A stretch of 64,000 bases of DNA, taken from Hoeflea sp. 108. GTDB taxonomy: Bacteria; Pseudomonadota; Alphaproteobacteria; Rhizobiales; Rhizobiaceae. Both the position numbers and the translations under genes were made by a program. The stretch covers positions 994,839 to 1,058,838 of the forward strand of contig NZ_KB890024.1 in NCBI RefSeq assembly GCF_000372965.1, written 5' to 3'. Within the stretch, counting starts at the first letter, position 1; each line of letters begins with the position of its first letter. Shown here piece by piece: positions 1 through 8,405 of the stretch. The notes below the pieces were generated by a model, which searched no databases, had not been told where the DNA came from, and saw only the letters and a program-made list of their open reading frames with translations.

Positions 1-2277
1 GAATCCGGAAACCGCGATGACTGGAGGCGCAAGCACTCGCTGCTAGCGCTCGGCCAGGAAGATGCGGCCCCAAAGGTTCGGGGCAGCTCGCTGCTGTCGG
101 TTGCCGCCGACGATCATCATCAAGATGTCCACTCCGAAGACGACGTGCAGGATGCAGCGGCGCGCCATCGCCTGGCGCGCTTCCGCCGCGAGGCCGAGCA
201 GGCCGCGCGCGACGAGGCGATTGCCGAGGCGGCTCCGGCGCAAGCCCAGCCGCATACTGGGCCGATCCAAGCGCAGAGCGCTCCGGCCACGATAGTTGCC
301 CCGGCTCCCCGGCCTGAAGCCAATGACGTTGCGGACAGGACGTCGATGCTCGGCGGCTGGCGCGGCCGGCTGTCCCGCTCGACACCTCCACCCTTGGCTG
401 CCGCCGAGCCTCCAGTGCCGGAGCCTGCCCCGGTCTACGAGGATGAGGGCGACGATGCCCGCTGGCGCCCTCTGATCGATCCGATGAAGGTGATCGGCGG
501 CATCACCCGCTCCAAGTGGCTGATCACCACAACAACATTGGTCGGTGCGCTGCTCGGTGTGGCGATCGCGCTGTCGACGCCGAAGATGTACCAGGCGTGG
601 ACCGAGATGATCGTCGATCCGCGCAATCTCAAGCTGACCGACCGCGACCTGACCGATACCGGCCTGCCGTCGGACGCGACGTTGGCCATCGTCGAAAATC
701 AGGTCCGCGTCATGACGTCGGGCTCGGTGCTGACCAAGGTGGTCGACAAGCTCAATCTGGCCGACGATCCCGAGTTCAATGGCAAGGCCGGCAGTGGTGG
801 CTTCAGCCCGCGCGCCTTCGTCAAGTCGCTGCTCGGCGCGGGCGAGGCCGGTGGCGACGATGCCGGCCGTCGGCATACGCTTGCCACAGAGCATCTGGCC
901 CAGGCGCTGACCGTCGAGCGCGGTGGCAAGACCTTCGTCATCTCGATTGGTGCCAAGACGCGTGAGCCTGAGAAGTCGGCGCTCATCGCCAACACCATGA
1001 CCGAGGTCTTCATGCAGACCTATGGTGAGCTGCAGGCCGGCACCGCCGGCCGCGCCACCGACGAGCTTAACGCCCGTCTCAACGAGCTGCGCAGTTCGGT
1101 CGAGGCGGCCGAGCGCAAGGTCGAGAGCTTCAAGGCCGAGAACGACCTCATCAATCCGCAGGGCCGGCTGATCACCGACGACGAGATTCAGCGCGTCAAC
1201 GACCAACTGACCGCCGCGCGTGCCCGCACGCTCGAACTCAACGCCCGCGCGTCGTCGACGCGCAGTGTCGGGGTCGATGCCGTGCTAACCGGCGCGCTGC
1301 CGGAAGCCATCAATTCGCCTGCGATCACCGAGCTCAGGGCGCAGTATGCGGCGCTGACCCAGGAGGCCGACCGTGCTTCGGTCCGGCTCGGGCCGCGACA
1401 TCCAGAGCGTCAGGCAGTCGAAGCCCAGCTTTCTGGCGCGCGCGAGCGCATCGCCACCGAACTCAAGCGTGTTGCCGGCTCGATCCAGGTCGAACTCAAG
1501 CGCGCCGTCCAGACCGAACAGGAACTTGCGGCACGGCTTGCCCAGCTCAAGGTGCGCCAGGGCAGCGTCGGCGACGAGCTGGTGACGTTGCGCGAACTCG
1601 AGCGCGACGTGGCGGCCAAGCGTTCCGTCTATGAAGCCTTCCTGCTTAGAGCCCGCGAGACTGGCGAGCAGCGCGACATCAACCCGGCCAATGCCAGCGT
1701 GATCTCGGTGGCCTCGCCACCGCTCGAATCGACCGGCCCGTCGCGCGCCATGATCTCGCTTGCCGGAGCATTCCTAGGCTTTGCCGCCGGCGTCGGCATC
1801 GGCGGCATGCGCGGTGCCCTGGAAAGCCTGAGGGAAACCGCCGCGCGCCGCACGCGCGAGAACAGGCGCCGCAATGTATCAGGCGAGGGGACAAGCGGCG
1901 CGCGGGCCGAACCCGTAGTGCCACCTCGATCAACGCAAGTTGCCGAATCGGTCGAAGTGGCTACCGAAACAGCGCCTGCACCCGTTCAGCAGCCGGCCCC
2001 GCCGCCAATGCCATATGGCGGCATGGCGTCGCCATATCCGCCGCAGCCGGGGTTCGCGCCGGTTTTGCCGCAGGCTGGCTATGGCGCGTCATACCCTTAT
2101 CCGCCACAGCCGCCGGCAGGGGCCGCCTATCATCCCTGGCCGCAGGCGCCGCAACCGGCCATGCAGCACGAACCGCAGGTGCCGACCAGCCAGATCGAAG
2201 AGATCAGCGCCAGCCTGCGCGAGGTACGCAAGGAGCTGAACCAGCTCAGGGAGCGGCGGTCGCGGCGCTACTTCTGA
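1..2277 (+). CDS. GumC/Wzz-type polysaccharide chain-length protein (5' partial)
   Basis: Inner-membrane polysaccharide co-polymerase that would set chain length or assist export of an exopolysaccharide. The frame is open from base 1, so the gene probably starts upstream; a GTG at 145 is only an internal candidate. The visible 758 residues hold an Ala/Glu/Arg-rich cytoplasmic part, a first membrane segment near residues 172-192, a long periplasmic coiled-coil region (about 330-540), a second membrane segment near 581-602, and a cytoplasmic tail rich in Pro, Tyr and Gln ending in a short coiled coil. There is no Walker-type tyrosine kinase domain, so a separate kinase or none would partner it. 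No glycosyltransferase gene is visible beside it. Family assignment is firm; the exact polymer is unknown. Confidence 0.8.
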   Translation, partial: ESGNRDDWRRKHSLLALGQEDAAPKVRGSSLLSVAADDHHQDVHSEDDVQDAAARHRLARFRREAEQAARDEAIAEAAPAQAQPHTGPIQAQSAPATIVAPAPRPEANDVADRTSMLGGWRGRLSRSTPPPLAAAEPPVPEPAPVYEDEGDDARWRPLIDPMKVIGGITRSKWLITTTTLVGALLGVAIALSTPKMYQAWTEMIVDPRNLKLTDRDLTDTGLPSDATLAIVENQVRVMTSGSVLTKVVDKLNLADDPEFNGKAGSGGFSPRAFVKSLLGAGEAGGDDAGRRHTLATEHLAQALTVERGGKTFVISIGAKTREPEKSALIANTMTEVFMQTYGELQAGTAGRATDELNARLNELRSSVEAAERKVESFKAENDLINPQGRLITDDEIQRVNDQLTAARARTLELNARASSTRSVGVDAVLTGALPEAINSPAITELRAQYAALTQEADRASVRLGPRHPERQAVEAQLSGARERIATELKRVAGSIQVELKRAVQTEQELAARLAQLKVRQGSVGDELVTLRELERDVAAKRSVYEAFLLRARETGEQRDINPANASVISVASPPLESTGPSRAMISLAGAFLGFAAGVGIGGMRGALESLRETAARRTRENRRRNVSGEGTSGARAEPVVPPRSTQVAESVEVATETAPAPVQQPAPPPMPYGGMASPYPPQPGFAPVLPQAGYGASYPYPPQPPAGAAYHPWPQAPQPAMQHEPQVPTSQIEEISASLREVRKELNQLRERRSRRYF

Positions 2278-2391
2278 AATTTCGTTGCCACGGTTTCGAG
2301 TTTACGGCACCCGACGCCGTTATGGCGCGGTTGCAGGTCGAAAATTTGATGACAATGCCACGCTAGGCGTAGCAGCAGACAGGAGTTGACC

Positions 2392-3288
2392 ATGGCTGAA
2401 ATTATCGACGGGAAGAGTGTCGCAGCCGAGGTCGTCCAGGGCGTCAAGAAGTCCGCGGCGGCGCTGATAGCGCGTGGCGTGCAGCCGGGTCTTGCGGTGG
2501 TAATCGTCGGCGAGGATCCGGCCAGCCAGGTCTATGTTGCCTCCAAGTCGCGCATGGCCAAGGAATGCGGCTTCCATTCGGTCCAGCATACGCTGGCGGT
2601 CGATACCTCCGAGGCCGATCTGCTGGGGCTGGTCGAACAACTCAACGCCGATCCTACCATCCACGGCATCCTGGTGCAGCTGCCGCTGCCGGGCCATATT
2701 GACGCCGGCAAGGTCATCCAGACCATCGCTCCCGACAAGGATGTCGACGGCTTCCACTTCATGAATGTCGGCAAGCTCGCAACCGGCGAGGTCGAATCCG
2801 CGCTGGTACCGTGCACGCCCTTCGGCTCGATGCTGCTCATCGAGCGCTGCCACGGCAAGGATCTCTCGGGCCTCAACGCCGTCGTCGTCGGCCGCTCCAA
2901 TATCGTCGGCAAGCCGATGGCCAATCTCCTGCTCGCCGCCAACGCGACGGTGACGATTGCCCATAGCCGTACAAAGGATCTGCCGGCGTTGTGCCGCACC
3001 GCCGACATCCTGGTCGCTGCCGTCGGCCGCCCGGAAATGGTCAAGGGCGACTGGGTCAAGCCGGGCGCCACCGTTATCGATGTCGGCATCAACCGCATCC
3101 CGGCCCCCGAGAAGGGTGAGGGCAAATCGCGACTGGTCGGCGACGTTGAGTTTGCCTCGGCTGAGAAGAATGCCGGCGCCATCACTCCAGTGCCCGGCGG
3201 TGTCGGCCCCATGACCATCGCCATGTTGATGGCCAACACGCTGGTGTCGGCCTACCGCCACGCGGGCTTCGAACGACCAGCTTTCTGA
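2392..3288 (+). CDS. folD: Bifunctional methylenetetrahydrofolate dehydrogenase / cyclohydrolase FolD
   Basis: Cytoplasmic enzyme interconverting 5,10-methylene-THF, 5,10-methenyl-THF and 10-formyl-THF with NADP, feeding purine and formyl-methionine synthesis. The 298-residue product has the usual family length. The catalytic Tyr-x3-Lys (Tyr48, Lys52, in YVASK), the QLPLPGH segment, [16 protein letters not shown] and the nucleotide-binding [12 protein letters not shown] are all present. ATG at 2392 is chosen because AGGAG sits six bases upstream; the frame can be read from a TTG at 2386 but that lies inside the spacer. It stands alone between the polysaccharide gene and a GlxA-type regulator on the same strand. 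Confidence 0.97.
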   Translation: MAEIIDGKSVAAEVVQGVKKSAAALIARGVQPGLAVVIVGEDPASQVYVASKSRMAKECGFHSVQHTLAVDTSEADLLGLVEQLNADPTIHGILVQLPLPGHIDAGKVIQTIAPDKDVDGFHFMNVGKLATGEVESALVPCTPFGSMLLIERCHGKDLSGLNAVVVGRSNIVGKPMANLLLAANATVTIAHSRTKDLPALCRTADILVAAVGRPEMVKGDWVKPGATVIDVGINRIPAPEKGEGKSRLVGDVEFASAEKNAGAITPVPGGVGPMTIAMLMANTLVSAYRHAGFERPAF

Positions 3289-3359
3289 AGGCGGGCGGTG
3301 TTGTCCAGATCGACGCAGCTTCCTTGCCCAAGTCAACGCATTCTGTAGATTTGGCCTCC

Positions 3360-4322
3360 ATGTCAGAGCCCCATGCCGTCGGCCGCCAGTTCGCTTTCCT
3401 GCTGGTCGACAAGTTCTCGATGTTCTCGCTCGTTGCCGCCATCGACACCTGTCGGTCGGCGAACCGCCTGCTCGGTCGCGACGTCTACAGCTGGACCACC
3501 GTGTCGCCCGACGGCGAGGCGGTGATGGCGTCCAACGGCCTACCGCTCAAGGTCGACTACAGCGTCGCCGATGTGCCGCCGGTCGACATCCTCTTTGTCT
3601 GCGTCGGCGTTGCCACAGAATTCCCCGGCAAGAGCAAGGTACTGGCGGCACTGCGCGCCTGGGGCCGCCGGGGTGGTTCGCTCGGTGCGCTGTCGGTCGG
3701 CTCCTATCTTCTGGCCGAGGCCGGCCAGCTCGATGGCTACCGTTGCACCATCCATTGGGAAAACCGCGCCGGCTTCATGGAGAAGTTTCCCGACATCGAA
3801 TGCACCAACAACGTCTTCGAGATCGACCGCAAGCGCTACACCTGCGCCGGCGTGACCACCTCGATCGACCTGATGCTGGAAATCGTCAAGCGGGACTTCG
3901 GCTCCAACCTTGCCAACGAGGTGGCCAACCAGTTCCAGCACGAGCGCATCCGCTCGGCCGGCGACCGCCAGCGCGTCGGCCCCGAGCGCGACCTCACTGG
4001 CAAGTCCGACAAGCTCAAACGTATCGTCGAACTGATGGCCGACCATCTCGACGAGCCGTTGTCGGCGGTCCAGCTCGCAAAAACCGCGGGGCTGTCGGTG
4101 CGCCAGGTCGAGCGCCTGTTCCTGCGTCATCTCAACGTCACACCGGGGCGCTATTATATGCGCCTCAGGCTGGAGCGCGCGCGCGAGCTTCTGCGCCAGA
4201 CCAACATGCCGATCCTCGACGTGGCCATCGCCACCGGCTTCACCTCGCATTCCTACTTCGCCCAGAGCTATCGCCTTCAGTTCGGTCGCCCACCGAGCGA
4301 AGAGCGACGGACGACCTACTGA
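3360..4322 (+). CDS. GlxA-family transcriptional regulator (DJ-1/PfpI domain plus AraC HTH)
   Basis: Likely DNA-binding regulator of a catabolic pathway. The N-terminal 190 residues form a DJ-1/PfpI-like class I amidotransferase fold (VGSYLLAEAGQLDGYRCTIHWEN region) which in this family senses a ligand and lacks enzymatic use. The C-terminal 100 residues carry two helix-turn-helix units of the AraC type, with LSVRQVERLFLRHL and the signature end segment GFTSHSYFAQSYRLQFG. The start ATG at 3360 is preferred over an in-frame TTG at 3324 as it gives the usual family length of about 320. Family members include regulators of carnitine, glycine betaine and arginine use; the target here cannot be read from the neighbours. 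Confidence 0.88.
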   Translation: MSEPHAVGRQFAFLLVDKFSMFSLVAAIDTCRSANRLLGRDVYSWTTVSPDGEAVMASNGLPLKVDYSVADVPPVDILFVCVGVATEFPGKSKVLAALRAWGRRGGSLGALSVGSYLLAEAGQLDGYRCTIHWENRAGFMEKFPDIECTNNVFEIDRKRYTCAGVTTSIDLMLEIVKRDFGSNLANEVANQFQHERIRSAGDRQRVGPERDLTGKSDKLKRIVELMADHLDEPLSAVQLAKTAGLSVRQVERLFLRHLNVTPGRYYMRLRLERARELLRQTNMPILDVAIATGFTSHSYFAQSYRLQFGRPPSEERRTTY

Positions 4323-4398
4323 TCGCTGCCAGGGTTGTCAGCAGCAGGCCTCAAGTTTAGCTTCGCCAGACAGACGGTCTGAATCGGCGAGGGACAGC

Positions 4399-6045
4399 AT
4401 GAAGGCGTTTTCGCGAACTTTCCTGGCGTCCATCGTCATGCTGACGGCGGCCTCGGCGCACGCCGCCGACCGCGCCATCATCGTGCTCGACGCCTCGGGC
4501 TCGATGTGGGGCCAGATCGACGGCAAGCCGAAGCTCGAAATCGCACGCGAGGCGCTGCGCTCCGTGCTCAAGACGGTGCCCGCCGACACGGAACTCGGGC
4601 TGATGGCCTATGGCCACCGCGAGAAGAGCAGCTGCTCCGACATCGAACTGGTGGTGCCGCCCGCTGTCGCTTCGGCAAGTGCCATCACGGCTGCTGCCGA
4701 CGGCATGAAGTTCCTCGGCAAGACGCCGCTGACGGCGGCGGTCAAGCAGGCGGCCGAGGACCTCAAATACACCGAAGAGAAGGCGACCGTCATCCTCATC
4801 ACCGACGGGCTGGAGACCTGCAACGCCGACCCCTGCGCGCTTGGCAAGGAGCTGAAGCAGAGCGGCGTCGACTTCACCGCCCATGTCGTTGGTTTCGGCC
4901 TGACTGCGGACGAAGGCAAGCAAGTCGCCTGCCTCGCTGAAAACACCGGCGGCAAATACATCCAGGCCTCCGACGCCAAGGGGCTGGAAGAAGCCTTGGC
5001 CCAGACGGTTGCCGCCCCTGCGCCGGCACCGGCTCCCGCGCCTGTGGCCGAGCCAGCCAAGCCCGAATTCAACTTCGTGCCCGAACTCGTGATGGCGCAG
5101 GGCGGCGACCCGTTGAAGGATGCGGGCAATGCCTGGGAAATCTACAAGGCCGCCGCCGACGGTTCCAAGGGCGAACGCCTGACCACCGAATACAACAACT
5201 ACAAGGGCTCGCTTGAAGCGGGCGACTACGTCATCCGTGCCACGCTCGGCGAAGCCGGCGTCGAACAGCCGCTCAAGGTCGAGGCCGGCCAGGTGTACAA
5301 GCCGACCTTCGTGCTCAATGCCGGCACGCTGGTCATCCGCCCGCGCCCGAGCGAGGGCGGCGACATCGACACGGGTGCGACTGTCGTCTTCGACTTCCCC
5401 GGCGCCGACCATCCGGCGACCTACTACGGCCAGACCAAGGTGGTCCTGCCGGCGGGCGAGCAGAAGGTGAAGGTCACCATCGGCCAGGGCGAAGCCAGCG
5501 AGACCATCCAGCTCGCCGCGGGTCAGACCGTCGAGAAGGACATCGTCGCCGGCGTCGGCCGTGTCGTGGTCAATGCGCTTTATGCGCAAGGCGGCGAGAA
5601 GGTCGATGCTTCGGGTCTCGACGTGAAGATCTTCAAGGCCAGGAAGAAGATCGACGGAACGCGCGAGCAGGTGACCTTCGGCTTTGGCCCGGATGGCAAG
5701 TTCGACCTGCCCGCCGGCGACTATGTGGCCGTCGTGCGCATGGACCAGGCCGAGGTCGAGCAGCCCTTCAACATCCGCGTCGGCGAAGCCGGCGACGTGA
5801 CGGCTGTGCTCGATGCCGGCGTGCTGGCGATCGACGCTCCCGGTGCCAAGGAGATCCGCGTCTATTCGGCAAAGAAGGACATCCAGGGCAACCGCAAGGA
5901 GTTTGGTTACGCCTACGACCAGAAGCACCAGACGACGCTGCCGACAGGCGAATATGCTGTCGAAGTCGACCGCGGCGACGCCGGCAAGAAGGACGGCACG
6001 GCAAGGGTCAATGCCGGCGAGCGCACTGAGCTGAAGATCGACTAG
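4399..6045 (+). CDS. Secreted von Willebrand factor A domain protein with beta-sandwich repeats
   Basis: Exported 548-residue protein. A signal peptide (about 22 residues, ending SAHA-A) is followed by a VWA domain with a complete metal-binding MIDAS: DASGS near residue 34, a Thr in GKTPLT and the Asp of LITDGLETC. An Ala-Pro linker (APAPAPAPAP, about 203-215) leads into roughly 330 residues made of several similar beta-rich modules, each with a pattern like LxAGDYVxxxxxGxAxxExPF followed by a VLxAGxLxI strand. No membrane anchor is visible after the signal peptide. VWA domains bind protein ligands through a metal; the partner is unknown. It seems to be a single gene, on the same strand as its neighbours. 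Confidence 0.8.
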   Translation: MKAFSRTFLASIVMLTAASAHAADRAIIVLDASGSMWGQIDGKPKLEIAREALRSVLKTVPADTELGLMAYGHREKSSCSDIELVVPPAVASASAITAAADGMKFLGKTPLTAAVKQAAEDLKYTEEKATVILITDGLETCNADPCALGKELKQSGVDFTAHVVGFGLTADEGKQVACLAENTGGKYIQASDAKGLEEALAQTVAAPAPAPAPAPVAEPAKPEFNFVPELVMAQGGDPLKDAGNAWEIYKAAADGSKGERLTTEYNNYKGSLEAGDYVIRATLGEAGVEQPLKVEAGQVYKPTFVLNAGTLVIRPRPSEGGDIDTGATVVFDFPGADHPATYYGQTKVVLPAGEQKVKVTIGQGEASETIQLAAGQTVEKDIVAGVGRVVVNALYAQGGEKVDASGLDVKIFKARKKIDGTREQVTFGFGPDGKFDLPAGDYVAVVRMDQAEVEQPFNIRVGEAGDVTAVLDAGVLAIDAPGAKEIRVYSAKKDIQGNRKEFGYAYDQKHQTTLPTGEYAVEVDRGDAGKKDGTARVNAGERTELKID

Positions 6046-6109
6046 GATTGCCAGCCGCCGCGCATGCGGTTATGAAGGCGGCGCAACTCGAACAACAAAG
6101 GAGGGCTGC

Positions 6110-6181
6110 GTGCATACGTTTTTTCGTCACCACCGTCAGCGCGGCCCCGTCCATGCCCTGCAAATGCGTTTGCAGGGCTGA
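6110..6181 (+). CDS. Putative 23-residue leader peptide upstream of the ABC-F gene
   Basis: A short ORF with GTG start at 6110 and TGA at 6179-6181. It starts MHTFFRHHRQRG and ends ALQMRLQG, so it is rich in Arg, His and Gln. A near-perfect Shine-Dalgarno AAAGGAGGG lies at 6097-6105, four bases before the GTG, much stronger than the one of the ABC-F gene itself. A perfect 9-bp hairpin covers its last codons. Leader ORFs of this kind precede several ABC-F antibiotic-response genes, where ribosome stalling opens downstream RNA. Function here is inference; the ORF, its RBS and the hairpin are directly visible. Confidence 0.5.
   Translation: MHTFFRHHRQRGPVHALQMRLQG
6156..6177 (+). promoter_or_regulatory. 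Perfect 9-bp hairpin over the end of the leader ORF
   Basis: Arms CCCTGCAAA (6156-6164) and TTTGCAGGG (6169-6177) enclose the loop TGCG. It overlaps codons ALQMRLQ of the leader ORF. No T-run follows, so it is not a simple intrinsic terminator. About 210 bases of further untranslated sequence lie before the ABC-F start; they hold a smaller hairpin (GATGC 6192-6196 with GCATC 6202-6206) and no other gene I can support. Confidence 0.5.
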
Positions 6182-6389
6182 CCACAGACGAGATGCCAGC
6201 CGCATCTGCCTCAGTGGCACGATGCGAGACTTATGAAGCTGTTCTCTTTTCCGGTCTGCCCTTCGTGATGATGCAGTGCTGAGCATGTTGCTCGTCCGCC
6301 TGCATCGTGAGCTTTCCGCCGGACCCGGTTTCCCCATTTGTGCACCCTTGATGGTGCGGGCGACGGTCCGGACAGACCAGAGAACGAAA

Positions 6390-7919
6390 ATGGCTTTGAT
6401 CAATCTGCGGTCGCTTGGCGTCACCATCGGTGCGCCGCTCTTCTCCAACCTCAACCTGTCGGTCGAGCCGGGCGATCGCCTGGGCATCGTCGCTGCCAAC
6501 GGCCGTGGCAAGTCCACCTTGCTGCGCGCCATCTCGGGCAGCTTCGAACCGACCTCGGGTGACATCACCCGTTCGCGCGGGCTGCGGGTCGGCTATGTCG
6601 AGCAGGACGTGCCGGCGACCCTGCTGGACGCGACCTTCTACGATGCCGTGCTGCAGGCTCTGCCGGCCGATCAGGCCGAAAGCGAGAGCTGGCGGGTCGA
6701 CGTCGTGCTTGGTGAACTCGACGTTCCGGAGGAACTGGTTCACAGGCCGCTGTCGAAGCTGAGCGGCGGATGGCAGCGCCTTGCGCTTTTGGCGCGCGTC
6801 TGGGTAACCGAGCCCGATATGCTGCTTCTCGACGAACCGACCAACCATCTCGACCTAACCCGCATCGGGCAATTGGAAGGGTGGCTGAATGCCCTGCCGC
6901 GCGATGTGCCGGTTGTCATCTGCAGCCACGACCGCGCCTTCCTCGACGCGGTGACCAACAAGACGCTGTTCCTCCGGCCGGAGAATTCACAAAGCTTCTC
7001 GCTGCCCTATTCGCGGGCGCGCGAAGCGCTCGATGAGATCGACGCCTCGGACGCCCGCCGTTTCGAAAAGGACATGAAGACGGCCCAGCAACTGCGCCGG
7101 CAGGCCGCAAAGCTGAACAATATCGGCATCAACTCCGGTAGCGACCTGCTTGTCGTGAAGACCAAGCAGCTGAAGGAGCGGGCCGAGCGGATCGAAGACA
7201 GCGCGCGTCCGGCCCATCTCGAACGATCCGCCGGAACCATCAGGCTGGCAAACCGCGGTACGCATGCCAAGGTGCTGGTGGCGCTCGACGATGCGCCTGT
7301 TACCACACCCGACGGTACGTTGCTGTTCAGGACCGGCAAGCTGTGGATACGCCAGGGCGACCGCGTTGTCCTGCTGGGCCGCAACGGTGCCGGCAAGACG
7401 CGGCTGGTCAATATGCTCAGGCGCGCCATCGCCCAGCCGGACGTCGCTGTTAATGGCATCAAGGCGACGCCCTCGCTGGTGCTGGGCTACGGCGATCAGG
7501 GGCTGTCCGACCTTGCCGACAAGGACAAGCCGATGGACGTGCTGACGCGCCGTTTCGAGCTCGGCGAGCAGCGCGCCCGCAGCTTGCTCGCCGGAGCGGG
7601 CATGACCGTCGAGATGCAGTCGAACCCGATCGGTCGTTTGTCGGGCGGCCAGAAGGCGCGCCTCGGCATGCTTGTGCTCAGACTGACCAACCCCAACTTC
7701 TACCTGCTCGATGAGCCGACCAACCATCTGGATATCGATGGGCAGGAAACGCTGGAGGCTGAGCTTCTGAAACACGAGGCGAGCTGCCTGCTTGTATCGC
7801 ACGACCGCAGCTTCGTCCGCGCCACAGGCAACCGTTTCTGGCAGATCGAGAAACGCAGGTTGGTCGAGGTGGAGAGCCCGGAAGGCTTCTTCACCGACGT
7901 GGCAAGAAACGGCGCCTAG
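6390..7919 (+). CDS. ABC-F family ATPase (ribosome-associated type)
   Basis: Soluble protein with two ATP-binding cassettes and no membrane segment, 509 residues. Cassette 1 has the Walker A ANGRGKST, signature LSGGWQRL and Walker B LLLDEPTNHLDL; cassette 2 has GRNGAGKT, LSGGQKARL and LLDEPTNHLDI. A basic linker of about 80 residues between them matches the P-site tRNA interaction motif region of ABC-F proteins, which act on the ribosome in translation control or antibiotic protection. ATG at 6390 is used; the frame runs upstream to 6276 but without a good start signal. The long leader with a short ORF suggests attenuation control. Housekeeping versus resistance role cannot be decided from the sequence. 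Confidence 0.9.
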   Translation: MALINLRSLGVTIGAPLFSNLNLSVEPGDRLGIVAANGRGKSTLLRAISGSFEPTSGDITRSRGLRVGYVEQDVPATLLDATFYDAVLQALPADQAESESWRVDVVLGELDVPEELVHRPLSKLSGGWQRLALLARVWVTEPDMLLLDEPTNHLDLTRIGQLEGWLNALPRDVPVVICSHDRAFLDAVTNKTLFLRPENSQSFSLPYSRAREALDEIDASDARRFEKDMKTAQQLRRQAAKLNNIGINSGSDLLVVKTKQLKERAERIEDSARPAHLERSAGTIRLANRGTHAKVLVALDDAPVTTPDGTLLFRTGKLWIRQGDRVVLLGRNGAGKTRLVNMLRRAIAQPDVAVNGIKATPSLVLGYGDQGLSDLADKDKPMDVLTRRFELGEQRARSLLAGAGMTVEMQSNPIGRLSGGQKARLGMLVLRLTNPNFYLLDEPTNHLDIDGQETLEAELLKHEASCLLVSHDRSFVRATGNRFWQIEKRRLVEVESPEGFFTDVARNGA

Positions 7920-7936
7920 CCTTTGGCGTGAAAAAA

Positions 7937-7962
7937 ACTGCCGGAGCTTCGGCTTCGGTAGT
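7937..7962 (+). terminator. Hairpin with UUCG tetraloop after the ABC-F gene
   Basis: Arms 7937-7947 and 7952-7962 pair over 11 positions with two G-U pairs and enclose the stable tetraloop TTCG. The following CTGTTTCG has only a short T-stretch, so efficiency is uncertain. Confidence 0.45.
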
Positions 7963-8011
7963 CTGTTTCGCCGTGCTATCGTCGGCATGACGAGCAATTC
8001 GGGAGACCGTC

Positions 8012-8362
8012 ATGCGCTTGAGCTTCACTGCGATCATCCTCGCTGCCGTGACCAGCGCGGCAATGGCCTCGACCGTGACGCTGGAACTGCCGGGCAGTGC
8101 ACCGGTCGAGCGCAACTCCGTCAGCTACAAATGCGGCGACCAGGCCGTGAAGGCCGAATACGTCAATGCCGGCGACAATTCGCTCGTGGTGCTGACACTC
8201 GGCGACCAGACCGTCGTGGCCGTCACCGTGCTGAGCGGCAGCGGTGCGAAATATGCCGGTCAGCAATATGTCTGGTGGACTAAGGGCGACAACGCCGACC
8301 TCTACGACCTGATGAAGGGCGAGGACGCTCCGGCGGTGCTGTCGTGCGAGGCGGTGAAGTAG
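8012..8362 (+). CDS. MliC-family (C-type lysozyme inhibitor-like) secreted protein
   Basis: A 116-residue exported protein. A signal peptide (about 19 residues, [20 protein letters not shown]) lacks a lipobox Cys, so the product is probably periplasmic. The mature part matches the MliC/PliC fold: an early YKCGD Cys and a late LSCEAVK Cys that could form the disulfide, the SGSGAKYAG segment that in this family inserts into the lysozyme active site, and [13 protein letters not shown] with the conserved Lys. The family inhibits vertebrate and invertebrate C-type lysozymes. It lies alone between the ABC-F gene and the convergent edd gene. Confidence 0.8.
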   Translation: MRLSFTAIILAAVTSAAMASTVTLELPGSAPVERNSVSYKCGDQAVKAEYVNAGDNSLVVLTLGDQTVVAVTVLSGSGAKYAGQQYVWWTKGDNADLYDLMKGEDAPAVLSCEAVK

Positions 8363-8365
8363 AAG

Positions 8366-8391
8366 GAAGCTCGGCCTCTCGGTCGAGCTTC
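8366..8391. terminator. Inverted repeat between convergent mliC-like gene and edd
   Basis: Arms GAAGCTCG (8366-8373) and CGAGCTTC (8384-8391) pair perfectly over 8 bp. It lies between two convergent stop codons, as a bidirectional terminator would. No long T-run is seen. Confidence 0.45.
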
Positions 8392-8405
8392 TGCATTAGA
8401 CAGAA

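Noticed and set aside
43..1206. 387-residue open frame on the minus strand across the GumC-type gene
   Set aside because: It mirrors the third-position GC bias of the plus-strand gene, has no recognisable motif or RBS, and the sense frame has clear membrane and coiled-coil structure.
4357..5928. 523-residue minus-strand frame over the VWA gene
   Set aside because: Antisense shadow of a GC-rich gene; low-complexity Gly/Val/Asp composition with no domain.
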